Shown: one piece after another, positions 5,536 through 12,820 of the stretch
How positions within the stretch are numbered: position 1 is the stretch's first letter
Layout of the letters: every line of letters starts with the position of its first letter
DNA from: Gammaproteobacteria bacterium
Lineage (GTDB): Bacteria; Pseudomonadota; Gammaproteobacteria; Pseudomonadales; Azotimanducaceae
Length of the DNA: 17,853 nt
Direction: 5' to 3'
NCBI GenBank assembly: GCA_002719135.1
Contig: PBGU01000037.1
Span: 70,143-87,995, forward strand
Made by a program: the position numbers and the translations under genes
The notes under the pieces: model-generated
Told to the model about the DNA's origin: nothing
Database searches by the model: none
The model's input: the letters and a program-made list of their open reading frames with translations, nothing else

Positions 5536-7824
5536 TTGCTTGACGCGCTTCGACAAATCAGTCGCGACGTGGACGCCGCGCCAAGTTTCGAACATGCGCT
5601 GGGCATAATTGTCGCGCGAGTGTGTTTAATTCTCGGTACTGAAGTTTGCTCCATCTACGTTTTTGACAAAGTCACCGGCGACTTGAGATTAATCGAAAAC
5701 GAAGGGTTTCGTAGACGCGCGATTGGCAAGGTGTCGCTTGCCCCTGGTGAAGGTGTTGTGGGGCTGGTCGCTGAACGCGGTGAACCGCTGAACATCGAGA
5801 ATGCATCGGAACATCCACGATATCGGCACTTTTCGGAAATAGGGGAAGAACCCTTTTCTGCCTTTCTGGGCGTTCCCGTGATTCACAATCGTCGAGTACT
5901 CGGCGTCATCACCGTCCAACAAAGGGAAGTTCGACGTTTTCGCGAAGATGAGGAGGCGTTTCTCACCACGCTAGCTGCTCAGTTGGCAAACGTTGTCGCG
6001 CATGCCGAAGCCACGGGAAACCTTGCTGCGTTATTGAATGCGGATTATGTCCCGAGTGATGTTAGGTATGAGGGAATCGCAGGGGCTCCAGGGATTGCCA
6101 TTGGCACCGCCGTGGTCATTGCCCCTTCGGCTAATTTCGATCATGTGCCTGACAAAGGCGCCGATGATGTTATCGCCGAGTTGACCAATTTTGATCATGC
6201 AGTTGGCCGGGTCCGCGCTGATATCGAGGAGACCAATCGGTCGTTGTCTCGACAACTGCCGGCAGAAGAGCGGGCGTTATTTTCCGCATACTTGCATATG
6301 CTGGATGACACCGCGATCGCGGGCGAAGTTCGCGAGGAAATTCGTCAAGGAAATTGGGCACAGGGCGCGCTTCGGTTGGTCATTACGAGGCACGTGTCGA
6401 AACTGCGGCAAGTCGAAAACTCATATTTACGGGAAAGAGCTGCCGATGTCCGAGAATTAGGGCAGCGCGTCTTGGCGTATCTTCAGGATATTCGCAAAGA
6501 AAAGTTTTACTTTCCAGATCATGCCATTTTGATAGGTGAAGAAGTAACCGCTTCGATGGTTTCGGACGTGCCGCCGGAGCGATTGAAGGGCATCGTATCG
6601 TTGCGGGGATCTAGCAATTCACACACCGCTATTTTGGCACGCGCTCTTGATATTCCCGCCGTCATGGGCGCGATAGAGTTGCCCCTATACGAATTCGAGA
6701 ATCAGACCGTGGTCGTGGATGGTTTTTATGGCGAATTAGTTGGTAATCCCACGGCGCAGGTGATTAATCACTACCGTGAGTTAATCGCTGAAGAAGCCGA
6801 GTTTGTTAAGGAACTCGAGCCTTTTAAAGATCAACCAAGCGAAACTCTGGATGGCCATCGATTAAACCTTTGGGTGAATATCGGTCTTGTCGGCGAAATC
6901 ACGCGTTCGCTAGATCGCGGTGCCGAGGGGATCGGACTTTTTCGAACAGAGATTCCATTCGCTTCTCGAGATCGTTTCCCGACGGAGGAAGAACAGCGGG
7001 TTATATATAGAGAGCACTTGGAAGCATTTAACCCTCGACCGGTCACGATGAGGACGCTTGATATTGGGGGCGACAAAGCGTTGCCTTATTTCCCCATCGA
7101 GGAGGACAACCCTTTTTTAGGTTGGCGGGGAATTCGTGTGACCCTCGACCACCCAGAGATTTTTCTGGTCCAAGTTAGAGCAATGATTAAGGCGAGCGTG
7201 GGGCTGGAATCCGATCTCCGAATTATGTTCCCGATGGTGACCGATCGCCACGAGGTCGCGGAAGCGAAGGCGCTTGTCATGAGGGCTTACCGTGAGGTTC
7301 GGGAGGAGGATGTCGCGGTAAAGTTGCCTCAGGTTGGCGTCATGATCGAGGTTCCAGCGGCAATACATCAGGCACGCCTGATCGCACGCCAGGTCGATTT
7401 TCTTGCAGTTGGATCCAACGACCTTACCCAATATATGTTAGCGGTGGATCGTAATAATCCGCGAGTTGCGAATCTCTACCAAGAAATGCACCCGGCAGTC
7501 CTGCATGCGTTGCGAGAACTCGCTAAAGCTGCCCACGCGGAACAGAAAGGAATCGGCATATGCGGCGAACTCGCCGGAACGCCAGAAGGCGCCATTCTTT
7601 GCGTAGCGATGGGTTATGACGTCCTGTCGATGAATGCCGCCAATTTGCCAAAGGTAAAGTGGGTGATCCGAAATGTATCAATGCGAGATTGCCGACGCAT
7701 TCTTGCACGCGTTCGACGAATGGAAGACGCCGAGGAAATACTCGATTTTATCCGTGATCAGCTCATTGGGGCGGGACTGGAACGGGCCATTCCTCATCAC
7801 GAAACACCAAGTATGTTTCTTTGA
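5536..7824 (+). CDS. ptsP: Nitrogen PTS enzyme I (EI-Ntr) with GAF domain
   Basis: PtsP takes phosphate from phosphoenolpyruvate and passes it to NPr (ptsO), starting the regulatory nitrogen phosphotransferase chain. The 762-aa product has an N-terminal GAF domain (about 17-160; GKVSLAPGEGVVGLVAERGEPLNIENA), a linker, and the EI module: N-terminal PEP-utiliser region (about 175-310), the phosphohistidine motif GSSNSHTAILARALDIPAVMG (358-378, His363), and the PEP-binding barrel with GAEGIGLFRTE (462-472), LDIGGDK (508-514), WRGIR (530-534) and GICGELAG (674-681, catalytic Cys676). The TTG start directly abuts the rppH stop; it is chosen because LLDALRQISRDV aligns with the usual PtsP start and GGGGG (5524-5528) serves as a ribosome binding site. 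No other PTS gene is nearby. Confidence 0.96.
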   Translation: MLDALRQISRDVDAAPSFEHALGIIVARVCLILGTEVCSIYVFDKVTGDLRLIENEGFRRRAIGKVSLAPGEGVVGLVAERGEPLNIENASEHPRYRHFSEIGEEPFSAFLGVPVIHNRRVLGVITVQQREVRRFREDEEAFLTTLAAQLANVVAHAEATGNLAALLNADYVPSDVRYEGIAGAPGIAIGTAVVIAPSANFDHVPDKGADDVIAELTNFDHAVGRVRADIEETNRSLSRQLPAEERALFSAYLHMLDDTAIAGEVREEIRQGNWAQGALRLVITRHVSKLRQVENSYLRERAADVRELGQRVLAYLQDIRKEKFYFPDHAILIGEEVTASMVSDVPPERLKGIVSLRGSSNSHTAILARALDIPAVMGAIELPLYEFENQTVVVDGFYGELVGNPTAQVINHYRELIAEEAEFVKELEPFKDQPSETLDGHRLNLWVNIGLVGEITRSLDRGAEGIGLFRTEIPFASRDRFPTEEEQRVIYREHLEAFNPRPVTMRTLDIGGDKALPYFPIEEDNPFLGWRGIRVTLDHPEIFLVQVRAMIKASVGLESDLRIMFPMVTDRHEVAEAKALVMRAYREVREEDVAVKLPQVGVMIEVPAAIHQARLIARQVDFLAVGSNDLTQYMLAVDRNNPRVANLYQEMHPAVLHALRELAKAAHAEQKGIGICGELAGTPEGAILCVAMGYDVLSMNAANLPKVKWVIRNVSMRDCRRILARVRRMEDAEEILDFIRDQLIGAGLERAIPHHETPSMFL

Positions 7825-7851
7825 TGAATAGGACTGCCGTCCGGATACGAA

Positions 7852-8628
7852 CTAGACGACCCGGGAAAGCCCACCATCCATATTGATCGCGCAACCCGTC
7901 AGGTAGGACGCCTGGTCCGACGATAGAAACAAGGCCACGTCGGCAACTTCGCTCGCTTCGCCCATACGGCCCATGGGTAGCCGTTTGCCAGCTTCTACCA
8001 CGAATTGTTCGAAAGAGGTTGAGCGATCGCTAGCGTCGTAAGCCCGTTGAATCTGGTCCGACTTGATTTGCCCAATGAGTAATGCGTTCACGAGGATATT
8101 GTGCGGTGCGAGTTCGCCGGCCAGAACCTTGGTTAACGCCATGCCCGCCGCTCGACTCACTGAAGTTGGTGCGGAGCCGGGTGGCGGTGCTTTCGCTGCC
8201 GTGTTCAAAACATTGATGATGCGTCCCCAACGTTTGGAGATCATGGCAGGGATGATGTGGCGGGCTAAACGCACGGCGGCAAAGAGTTTTAGGTCCAAAT
8301 CTGATTGCCAAACTTCATCCGAAATACTCATGAACGGATGTGCCTCGGATTTCCCGGCATTATTCACCAAAATATCGACTGGACCCATCGCTTCGACCAC
8401 GTGTTTATGAACGGTCTCGATTTCCGCCGCATCGGTTACGTCGCATTGGTACGCGCCGACTTTGCCGGGCCCGTTTTCTTCTATTTCTTTTTGGGCATCT
8501 TTCAGAGGACCATCTCGACGGGCGAGTAAAGCCACATTGGCACCGGCAGAGTGGAATGCAGACGCCATTGCTCGGCCTAATCCTTGGCTACCCCCCGTCA
8601 CCAGTGCGGTTTTTCCAGATAAGTCCAC
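7852..8628 (-). CDS. SDR-family protein with non-canonical catalytic residues
   Basis: A 258-aa classical-length short-chain dehydrogenase/reductase. The cofactor site is intact: TGGSQGLG (11-18, TGxxxGxG), the CDVTD element (62-66), and LVNNAG (87-92). ARR (36-38) after the second strand suggests NADP(H) preference. The C-terminal SSDQASYLTGCAINMDGG (236-253) is also typical. The active site is not: the usual Asn-Ser-Tyr-Lys tetrad aligns with Lys114, Asn142 (or Thr143), Thr155 and Arg159 in PTSVSRAAGMALTK (154-167). An SDR subset with this TSVSRAAG pattern exists, so this is probably a conserved variant and not decay. Substrate unknown; it could be an atypical enzyme or a binding protein. 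The start is GTG with a weak GGGG ribosome binding site. It lies downstream of the NRDE gene on the same strand and is convergent with ptsP. Confidence 0.85.
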   Translation of the reverse strand: MDLSGKTALVTGGSQGLGRAMASAFHSAGANVALLARRDGPLKDAQKEIEENGPGKVGAYQCDVTDAAEIETVHKHVVEAMGPVDILVNNAGKSEAHPFMSISDEVWQSDLDLKLFAAVRLARHIIPAMISKRWGRIINVLNTAAKAPPPGSAPTSVSRAAGMALTKVLAGELAPHNILVNALLIGQIKSDQIQRAYDASDRSTSFEQFVVEAGKRLPMGRMGEASEVADVALFLSSDQASYLTGCAINMDGGLSRVV

Positions 8629-8728
8629 GTTATCGCCCCATGACTCGGATTAACGAGTTCGTTGGAAACAGTTTTAGGTTCTTAGAATTGCCTCATGATA
8701 GTGCATGGGTCCGATCATCAATAACACG

Positions 8729-9484
8729 TCAAGAATTCTCGAGTAGGACAGTTTCTTCAACACGTTTCGTCGGGAGTCCTTTCGACTCGAATGTCTGTTC
8801 GCAGAAGAGAAACTTGTCGCGTTCAAGAATGACCGCCGTACTTGCCCGAGTTCCGTATATATCACCGCGAATGAAGCTCGGCGAGTTCCGTTGCTCGACC
8901 ACGACGTTCTCGCTGTTTCGTGAATCCTTTATAGGAGATAGGGAGTCGTCGATCGTTAGGAGATCGATAAGATCGTTTAGCAAAGGGTGTGGTAGCGCGT
9001 TCGTTAACTTTTGCACGCCGTGTGTCGATTTTGGCCAGGGGTCATCAAGGTGGGTATTGGTTAAGGCGTAAATACCGGGTGGAAGTATTCTGATGTCGAC
9101 GATTCGATTGGTCATATAGACAAGCTCGCGACCGTCGAAAGCAATAAAGTTAAATCCCGCCAACTGATCCTGCTTTATAACTGACGCATACTGCTGTGGC
9201 GTACTTTTTGCGAGTAGAAATTCAACGGGTAGATCGCCACGGCTTTTTGGGAAACGAGGTCCGGATAAGTCCTGGGTCCAATTCGTGACCGCCGCGAAAC
9301 GCCCAGTCCTTGAAACCCCAAGCCAAGTCCCTCGAGCCTCGATATCGCGTCCTGCGAAGATGTTTGGATGGTCGTCCCAAGTGTGTGCAGCAAGCGCCGG
9401 GCGAGCGTAGTATTCGTCCCGATTGGCTGCAACAATAAGCGGTTGAGCCGGATCCATACGGTAGGCAATAAGGATAAGGCACAC
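8729..9484 (-). CDS. NRDE-family protein (TANGO2-like)
   Basis: The NRDE family, named for its Asn-Arg-Asp-Glu motif, has members from bacteria to human TANGO2 and is thought to have an Ntn-hydrolase-like fold; its bacterial role is unclear. With the start at GTG 9484 the 251-aa protein begins MCLILIAYRMD, as family members do, placing Cys at position 2. The motif VAANRDEYYARPA is at 18-30, followed by FAGRDIEARGTWLGVSRTGRFAAVTN (43-68) and NFIAFDG, YALTNTHLDDPWPK further on. A longer frame opens at GTG 9523, but those 13 extra residues (rich in Arg and Pro) have no counterpart and no ribosome binding site. Divergent from lgt by 76 nt; 100 nt upstream of the SDR gene. Confidence 0.88.
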   Translation of the reverse strand: MCLILIAYRMDPAQPLIVAANRDEYYARPALAAHTWDDHPNIFAGRDIEARGTWLGVSRTGRFAAVTNWTQDLSGPRFPKSRGDLPVEFLLAKSTPQQYASVIKQDQLAGFNFIAFDGRELVYMTNRIVDIRILPPGIYALTNTHLDDPWPKSTHGVQKLTNALPHPLLNDLIDLLTIDDSLSPIKDSRNSENVVVEQRNSPSFIRGDIYGTRASTAVILERDKFLFCEQTFESKGLPTKRVEETVLLENS

Positions 9485-9560
9485 TGCGGCTCGGTCCCTC
9501 GTTCCGTGCCTAGGGGAGGGCACGAGTCTACCAGTTGCGCATAGTTGGTGTTTGAGGAAT

Positions 9561-10397
9561 ATGAACTATCCTCTGATCGAACCTATCTTGATAGAGATCG
9601 GGCCATTGGCCGTTCGCTGGTACGGCCTCATGTATTTGTTCGCTTTTCTCGCGTGCTACGTATTGGGCAGTCAGCGTGTGAAAAAGCAAGATTCCGACTG
9701 GGATAAAGCAGACGTATCGGACGTCATTTTTTATGGCGTGGTGGGTACGATCGTCGGGGGTCGTCTCGGCTTCGTTCTCTTCTACTCGTTCGATAGGTTT
9801 TTGGTAGAGCCGCTGTGGTTGTTTAGATTGTGGGAAGGCGGCATGTCGTTCCACGGAGGCATGCTTGGGGTGGTCGCCGCGCTTTGGCTATATGGCAGGA
9901 AGACATCGCGCGATTTCTGGCGTGTGGCAGATTTTGCCGCTCCGCTAGTCCCAATCGGACTGGGATTTGGAAGGATAGGAAATTTCATTAACGCGGAGTT
10001 GCCAGGACGAGTTACGGAGAGTTCCCTCGGTGTCCACTTTCCGTGTAACGCAGTCAGCGGCCTGAATTTCACGTGCTTTGGTCAGTGGGATGGAGCGCTA
10101 CGACATCTGTCAAGCTTGTATCAAGCATTTGGAGAAGGTGTCGTGTTGTTCATGATTGTTTGGTTATTTTCACTGCGAGCGCGACGCTCGGGTCTAATCT
10201 CTGGGATGTTTCTCACAGGCTATGGAGCGATTCGGTTTGTGACGGAATGGTTTCGTGAACCCGATGCTGCGATCGGTTTTATTGCATTCGATTGGCTCAC
10301 GATGGGTCAGTTGTTGTCGCTACCGATGATTGCATTTGGTATTTTGTTGCTGACTGGATTTGCACAAGATTATTTCGAGGGATTGCGCCAGAAATGA
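9561..10397 (+). CDS. lgt: Prolipoprotein diacylglyceryl transferase
   Basis: Lgt transfers a diacylglyceryl group from phosphatidylglycerol to the lipobox cysteine of prolipoproteins in the inner membrane. The 278-aa protein has several membrane helices and the family signatures: GPLAVRWYGLMYL (14-26), GGRLGFVLFY (66-75), GGMSFHGGMLG (93-103, His98 equal to essential His103 of E. coli), GFGRIGNFINAELPGR (135-150, Arg138 and Asn141) and FREPD (231-235, Arg232 equal to Arg239). The normally conserved RHPSQLYE is RHLSSLYQ (181-188). ATG at 9561 fits the family start; GAGG (9554-9557) is closer than usual, and an in-frame TTG at 9552 is an alternative. Its TGA overlaps the thyA ATG (ATGA). Confidence 0.95.
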   Translation: MNYPLIEPILIEIGPLAVRWYGLMYLFAFLACYVLGSQRVKKQDSDWDKADVSDVIFYGVVGTIVGGRLGFVLFYSFDRFLVEPLWLFRLWEGGMSFHGGMLGVVAALWLYGRKTSRDFWRVADFAAPLVPIGLGFGRIGNFINAELPGRVTESSLGVHFPCNAVSGLNFTCFGQWDGALRHLSSLYQAFGEGVVLFMIVWLFSLRARRSGLISGMFLTGYGAIRFVTEWFREPDAAIGFIAFDWLTMGQLLSLPMIAFGILLLTGFAQDYFEGLRQK

Positions 10398-11188
10398 AGC
10401 AATATCTTGCGCTCATGCGCCGGGTACGAGACGAAGGGATAGAAAAGAGCGACCGTACGGGTACTGGAACGAGGTCGGTGTTTGGTCATCAAATGCGCTT
10501 CGACCTGGGCGAGGGATTCCCGCTTCTGACGACCAAGAAGATGTTTGTGAAAGGCATCATCCATGAGTTGCTTTGGTTCTTGCGGGGGAGCACCAACGTT
10601 GCTTACCTTCACGAGCACGACGTTCATATTTGGGATGAATGGGCTGACGGAAACGGGGATCTAGGGCCCGTGTACGGTTCGCAATGGCGCTCTTGGCCAA
10701 CGTCGGATGGTCCCACCATTGATCAAATCGAGAGAGTGGTTTCGGATATTCGTCAAAATCCAGACTCACGACGCCTAATCGTTTCGGCGTGGAACGTGGG
10801 GGAGGTGGACAAGATGGCTTTGCCCCCGTGCCATGCACTGTTTCAGTTCTATGTTGTAGATGGCAGGTTATCGTGTCAGCTGTACCAGCGGAGTGCTGAT
10901 ATATTTCTTGGGGTTCCCTTCAATATCGCTTCATACGCTCTATTAACCATGATGGTTGCACAGGTGTCGGGTCTTCAACCCGGTGATTTCGTTCACACGT
11001 TTGGTGACGCACATCTTTACCTTAACCATCTTGAACAAGCCGATCGCCAGTTATCTCGCGTCCCGCTGCCATTACCACGTATGAAAATTAACACACGGGT
11101 AGAAGACATATTCGGGTTTACCTACGAAGACTTTGAATTACTGGATTACCGTTCGCATAAAGGTATCCGCGCCCCAATCGCGGTCTAA
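10394..11188 (+). CDS. thyA: Thymidylate synthase
   Basis: ThyA methylates dUMP to dTMP using 5,10-methylenetetrahydrofolate, giving dihydrofolate. The 264-aa product equals E. coli ThyA in length. Key parts: RTGTGTRSVFGHQMRFDL (21-38), the helix GIIHELLWFLRGSTN (54-68), the active-site loop ALPPCHALFQFYV with nucleophile Cys146, YQRSADIFLGVPFNIASYALL, and HTFGDAHLYLNHLEQ. The ATG at 10394 overlaps the lgt stop by 4 nt and gives the typical MKQYL N-terminus; a longer frame reaching into lgt is not needed. GAGGGA (10377-10382) lies upstream. lgt-thyA order is as in E. coli, and folA follows 7 nt later, recycling the dihydrofolate made here. Confidence 0.97.
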   Translation: MKQYLALMRRVRDEGIEKSDRTGTGTRSVFGHQMRFDLGEGFPLLTTKKMFVKGIIHELLWFLRGSTNVAYLHEHDVHIWDEWADGNGDLGPVYGSQWRSWPTSDGPTIDQIERVVSDIRQNPDSRRLIVSAWNVGEVDKMALPPCHALFQFYVVDGRLSCQLYQRSADIFLGVPFNIASYALLTMMVAQVSGLQPGDFVHTFGDAHLYLNHLEQADRQLSRVPLPLPRMKINTRVEDIFGFTYEDFELLDYRSHKGIRAPIAV

Positions 11189-11195
11189 CGAATCG

Positions 11196-11696
11196 GTGCG
11201 ACTTTCTCTTATCTGGGCGATGTCCAACAATCGGGTTATTGGTCGATCCAATGCGCTTCCATGGCATCTATCAGATGATGTTGCTTTTTTTAAACGGACG
11301 ACGTGGGGTAGTCCGGTTGTGATGGGTCGTCGTACGTACGAGTCGGTGGGTCGACCGCTTCCTGGACGCAGGAATATTGTGCTTTCGGCGACAGGGTATC
11401 TGAATGAGGAAGTCACGGTGGTACCGGATATTGATTCGGCGTTAACCGTTGCGGCGGAGCAGTGTGAAATCGATTCAGTGGAGGAGTGCTTTGTGGTCGG
11501 GGGCGCACGGGTTTATGCGGAGACGCTGGATCGCGCAGATCGTCTTTACTGCACGTTGGTCGATGCGGAAATTGATGGGGATACGTTTTTCCCTTCCTTC
11601 GATTGGGGTTGCTGGCGGACCACAGAGAAAGAAGATTTCGTCGCGAATGAACGCAACACGTACTCGTTCTCTATTCACATTATGGAACGGGCATGA
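11196..11696 (+). CDS. folA: Dihydrofolate reductase
   Basis: DHFR reduces dihydrofolate with NADPH, restoring the tetrahydrofolate used by ThyA. With GTG at 11196 as the start the protein is 166 aa, the usual size. Motifs: LIWAMSNNRVIG (5-16), LPWHLSDDVAFFKRTT (21-36; Asp28 aligns with the proton-relay Asp27 of E. coli), VVMGRRTYESVGRPLPGRRN (41-60), and VVGGARVYAETL, then LYCTLVDAEIDGDTFFP. An ATG within thyA opens the same frame earlier but would add 21 residues without family counterpart. The ribosome binding site is poor, and the 7-nt gap to thyA suggests translation coupled to thyA. Confidence 0.95.
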   Translation: MRLSLIWAMSNNRVIGRSNALPWHLSDDVAFFKRTTWGSPVVMGRRTYESVGRPLPGRRNIVLSATGYLNEEVTVVPDIDSALTVAAEQCEIDSVEECFVVGGARVYAETLDRADRLYCTLVDAEIDGDTFFPSFDWGCWRTTEKEDFVANERNTYSFSIHIMERA

Positions 11697-11719
11697 TGAT
11701 TCCGGAGCTGCTCGAACTG

Positions 11720-12553
11720 CTAATCCCTAAGTAGCTCGTTAATCGCGGTTTTCGAGCGTGTCTGCGCGTCCACGGTCTTGATAATTACGGCACAGTAGAG
11801 ACTCGGCCTTGGGTTTCCATCCTTGTGAGGTGGCGCCGGTAAAGACCCTGGCACCACAACGGAATAGGGTGGTACACGACCCGTGTAAATTTCACCCGAG
11901 TGTCGATCAACGATTTTGGTCGACGCACCAATGAATACCCCCATGGACAGGACCGCGCCTTCTTCGACCAGAACGCCCTCGACGACTTCGGATCGGGCCC
12001 CAATAAAACAGCCGTCTTCGACGATCACGGGTGCTGCTTGAAGAGGTTCTAATACGCCTCCTATCCCTGCCCCGCCGGAAATATGACAGTTTTTGCCTAT
12101 TTGGGCGCAGGATCCGACGGTTGCCCATGTATCGATCATGGTGCCTGTATCGACGTAGGCACCAACGTTTACAAAACTAGGCATAAGGATAACGTTTGGA
12201 GCGATGTACGCGGAATGACGTACATATGCGGTTGGAACGGCGCGAAACCCCGCTGCTTCGAACTGTTCTTCTTCCCATCCTGCAAATTTCGGCGCGACTT
12301 TATCCCACCAGTTGGTGTTTCCAGGTCCCCCCGCCATCTTCTGAAATGGGTTAAGTCGGAAACTTAGCAGGACCGCTTTTTTTAGCCACTCGTTAACCAA
12401 CCATCCATCAGCAATTTTGTCCGCCACCCGTAGCGTGCCGTCATCGAGGCTTGATAAAGCCTCTTCGACGGCCGTGCGTACTTCTCCCTGGGTACTAGCG
12501 TCTATGTTTTCTTGATGTTGCCACGCAGAGTCGATGACCGATTCGATGTTCAT
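11720..12553 (-). CDS. dapD: 2,3,4,5-tetrahydropyridine-2,6-dicarboxylate N-succinyltransferase
   Basis: DapD succinylates tetrahydrodipicolinate in the succinylase branch of diaminopimelate and lysine synthesis. The 277-aa product (E. coli 274) has the helical N-terminal domain (about 1-105, with FRLNPFQKMAGG) and the left-handed beta-helix of hexapeptide repeats (about 107-230, e.g. SAYIAPNVILMPSFVNVGAY, and GAGIGGVLEPLQAAPVIVED). The start at 12553 gives MNIESVIDSAWQ, matching family N-termini, and has a clear AAGGAA (12564-12559) 5 nt upstream. A longer frame (to 12667) adds residues without counterpart. Convergent with folA (23 nt); its promoter shares the 267-nt divergent region with the AcoX-like operon. 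Confidence 0.96.
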   Translation of the reverse strand: MNIESVIDSAWQHQENIDASTQGEVRTAVEEALSSLDDGTLRVADKIADGWLVNEWLKKAVLLSFRLNPFQKMAGGPGNTNWWDKVAPKFAGWEEEQFEAAGFRAVPTAYVRHSAYIAPNVILMPSFVNVGAYVDTGTMIDTWATVGSCAQIGKNCHISGGAGIGGVLEPLQAAPVIVEDGCFIGARSEVVEGVLVEEGAVLSMGVFIGASTKIVDRHSGEIYTGRVPPYSVVVPGSLPAPPHKDGNPRPSLYCAVIIKTVDAQTRSKTAINELLRD

Positions 12554-12733
12554 GTGTATTCCTTGGCACCGGAGACTTTTCGCGCCATCCCGCTTGAATT
12601 CGTCACTACTGGTATCGAGAAAGAGCGAATAGGGCGCATGCCCCTTTTGATATTTCGTCGATTGCAAGCCTAGGACTTAACGAGGTTATCCTTGCTTTCC
12701 CGAGACCAGACCCAATAGGTTAGCAACCTTTGC

Positions 12734-12757
12734 CCTGGAAACCACTGCATTTCCAGG
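12734..12757. repeat. 8-bp inverted repeat, candidate operator for the AcoX-like/fabV operon
   Basis: CCTGGAAA (12734-12741) and TTTCCAGG (12750-12757) are perfect inverted copies with an 8-nt spacer, 64 nt before the AcoX-like ATG. The symmetry and spacing fit a dimeric repressor site; an RNA hairpin is possible but no T-run follows, so it is not a factor-independent terminator. The binding protein is unknown. Confidence 0.4.
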
Positions 12758-12775
12758 TCGTCGAATCAACTGACT

Positions 12776-12816
12776 AGGAGTTGCAGCCGATGTTGACACC
12801 AAGAAACGACAATTAA
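12776..12816 (+). promoter_or_regulatory. Leader minigene with RBS upstream of the AcoX-like gene
   Basis: AGGAG (12776-12780) lies 9 nt before an ATG at 12790 that opens an 8-codon frame (MLTPRNDN) ending with TAA at 12814-12816, 4 nt before the AcoX-like ATG at 12821. That gene has no good Shine-Dalgarno of its own. The layout suggests reinitiation or translational coupling. It could be coincidence, since 8-codon frames are common; the strong ribosome binding site is the main reason to list it. Confidence 0.3.
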
Positions 12817-12820
12817 GCGA

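Larger units (their letters stand above)
12554..12820. other. Divergent intergenic region between dapD and the AcoX-like operon
   Basis: The 267-nt region must contain promoters for dapD (minus) and the AcoX-like/fabV/hemE/vanZ operon (plus). It holds the dapD ribosome binding site, an 8-bp inverted repeat at 12734-12757 and an 8-codon leader frame at 12790-12816, described separately. A smaller palindrome GGGCGCATGCCC (12632-12643) with TTTT after it is too short to be a confident terminator. No clear sigma-70 hexamer pair was picked by eye. Confidence 0.5.

Noticed and set aside
8340..9071. A 243-codon plus-strand open frame
   Set aside because: It runs antisense to the SDR and NRDE genes, which have clear family motifs; its product is rich in Arg and Ser with no recognisable domain, typical of a shadow frame.
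12632..12648. Factor-independent terminator (GGGCGCATGCCC followed by TTTT)
   Set aside because: Only 4 bp of stem with a 4-nt loop and a short T-run, located in a divergent promoter region where no transcript needs to end.
12554..12667. Longer dapD start at 12667
   Set aside because: The 38 extra residues have no counterpart in DapD, and a strong AAGGAA site lies right before the ATG at 12553.
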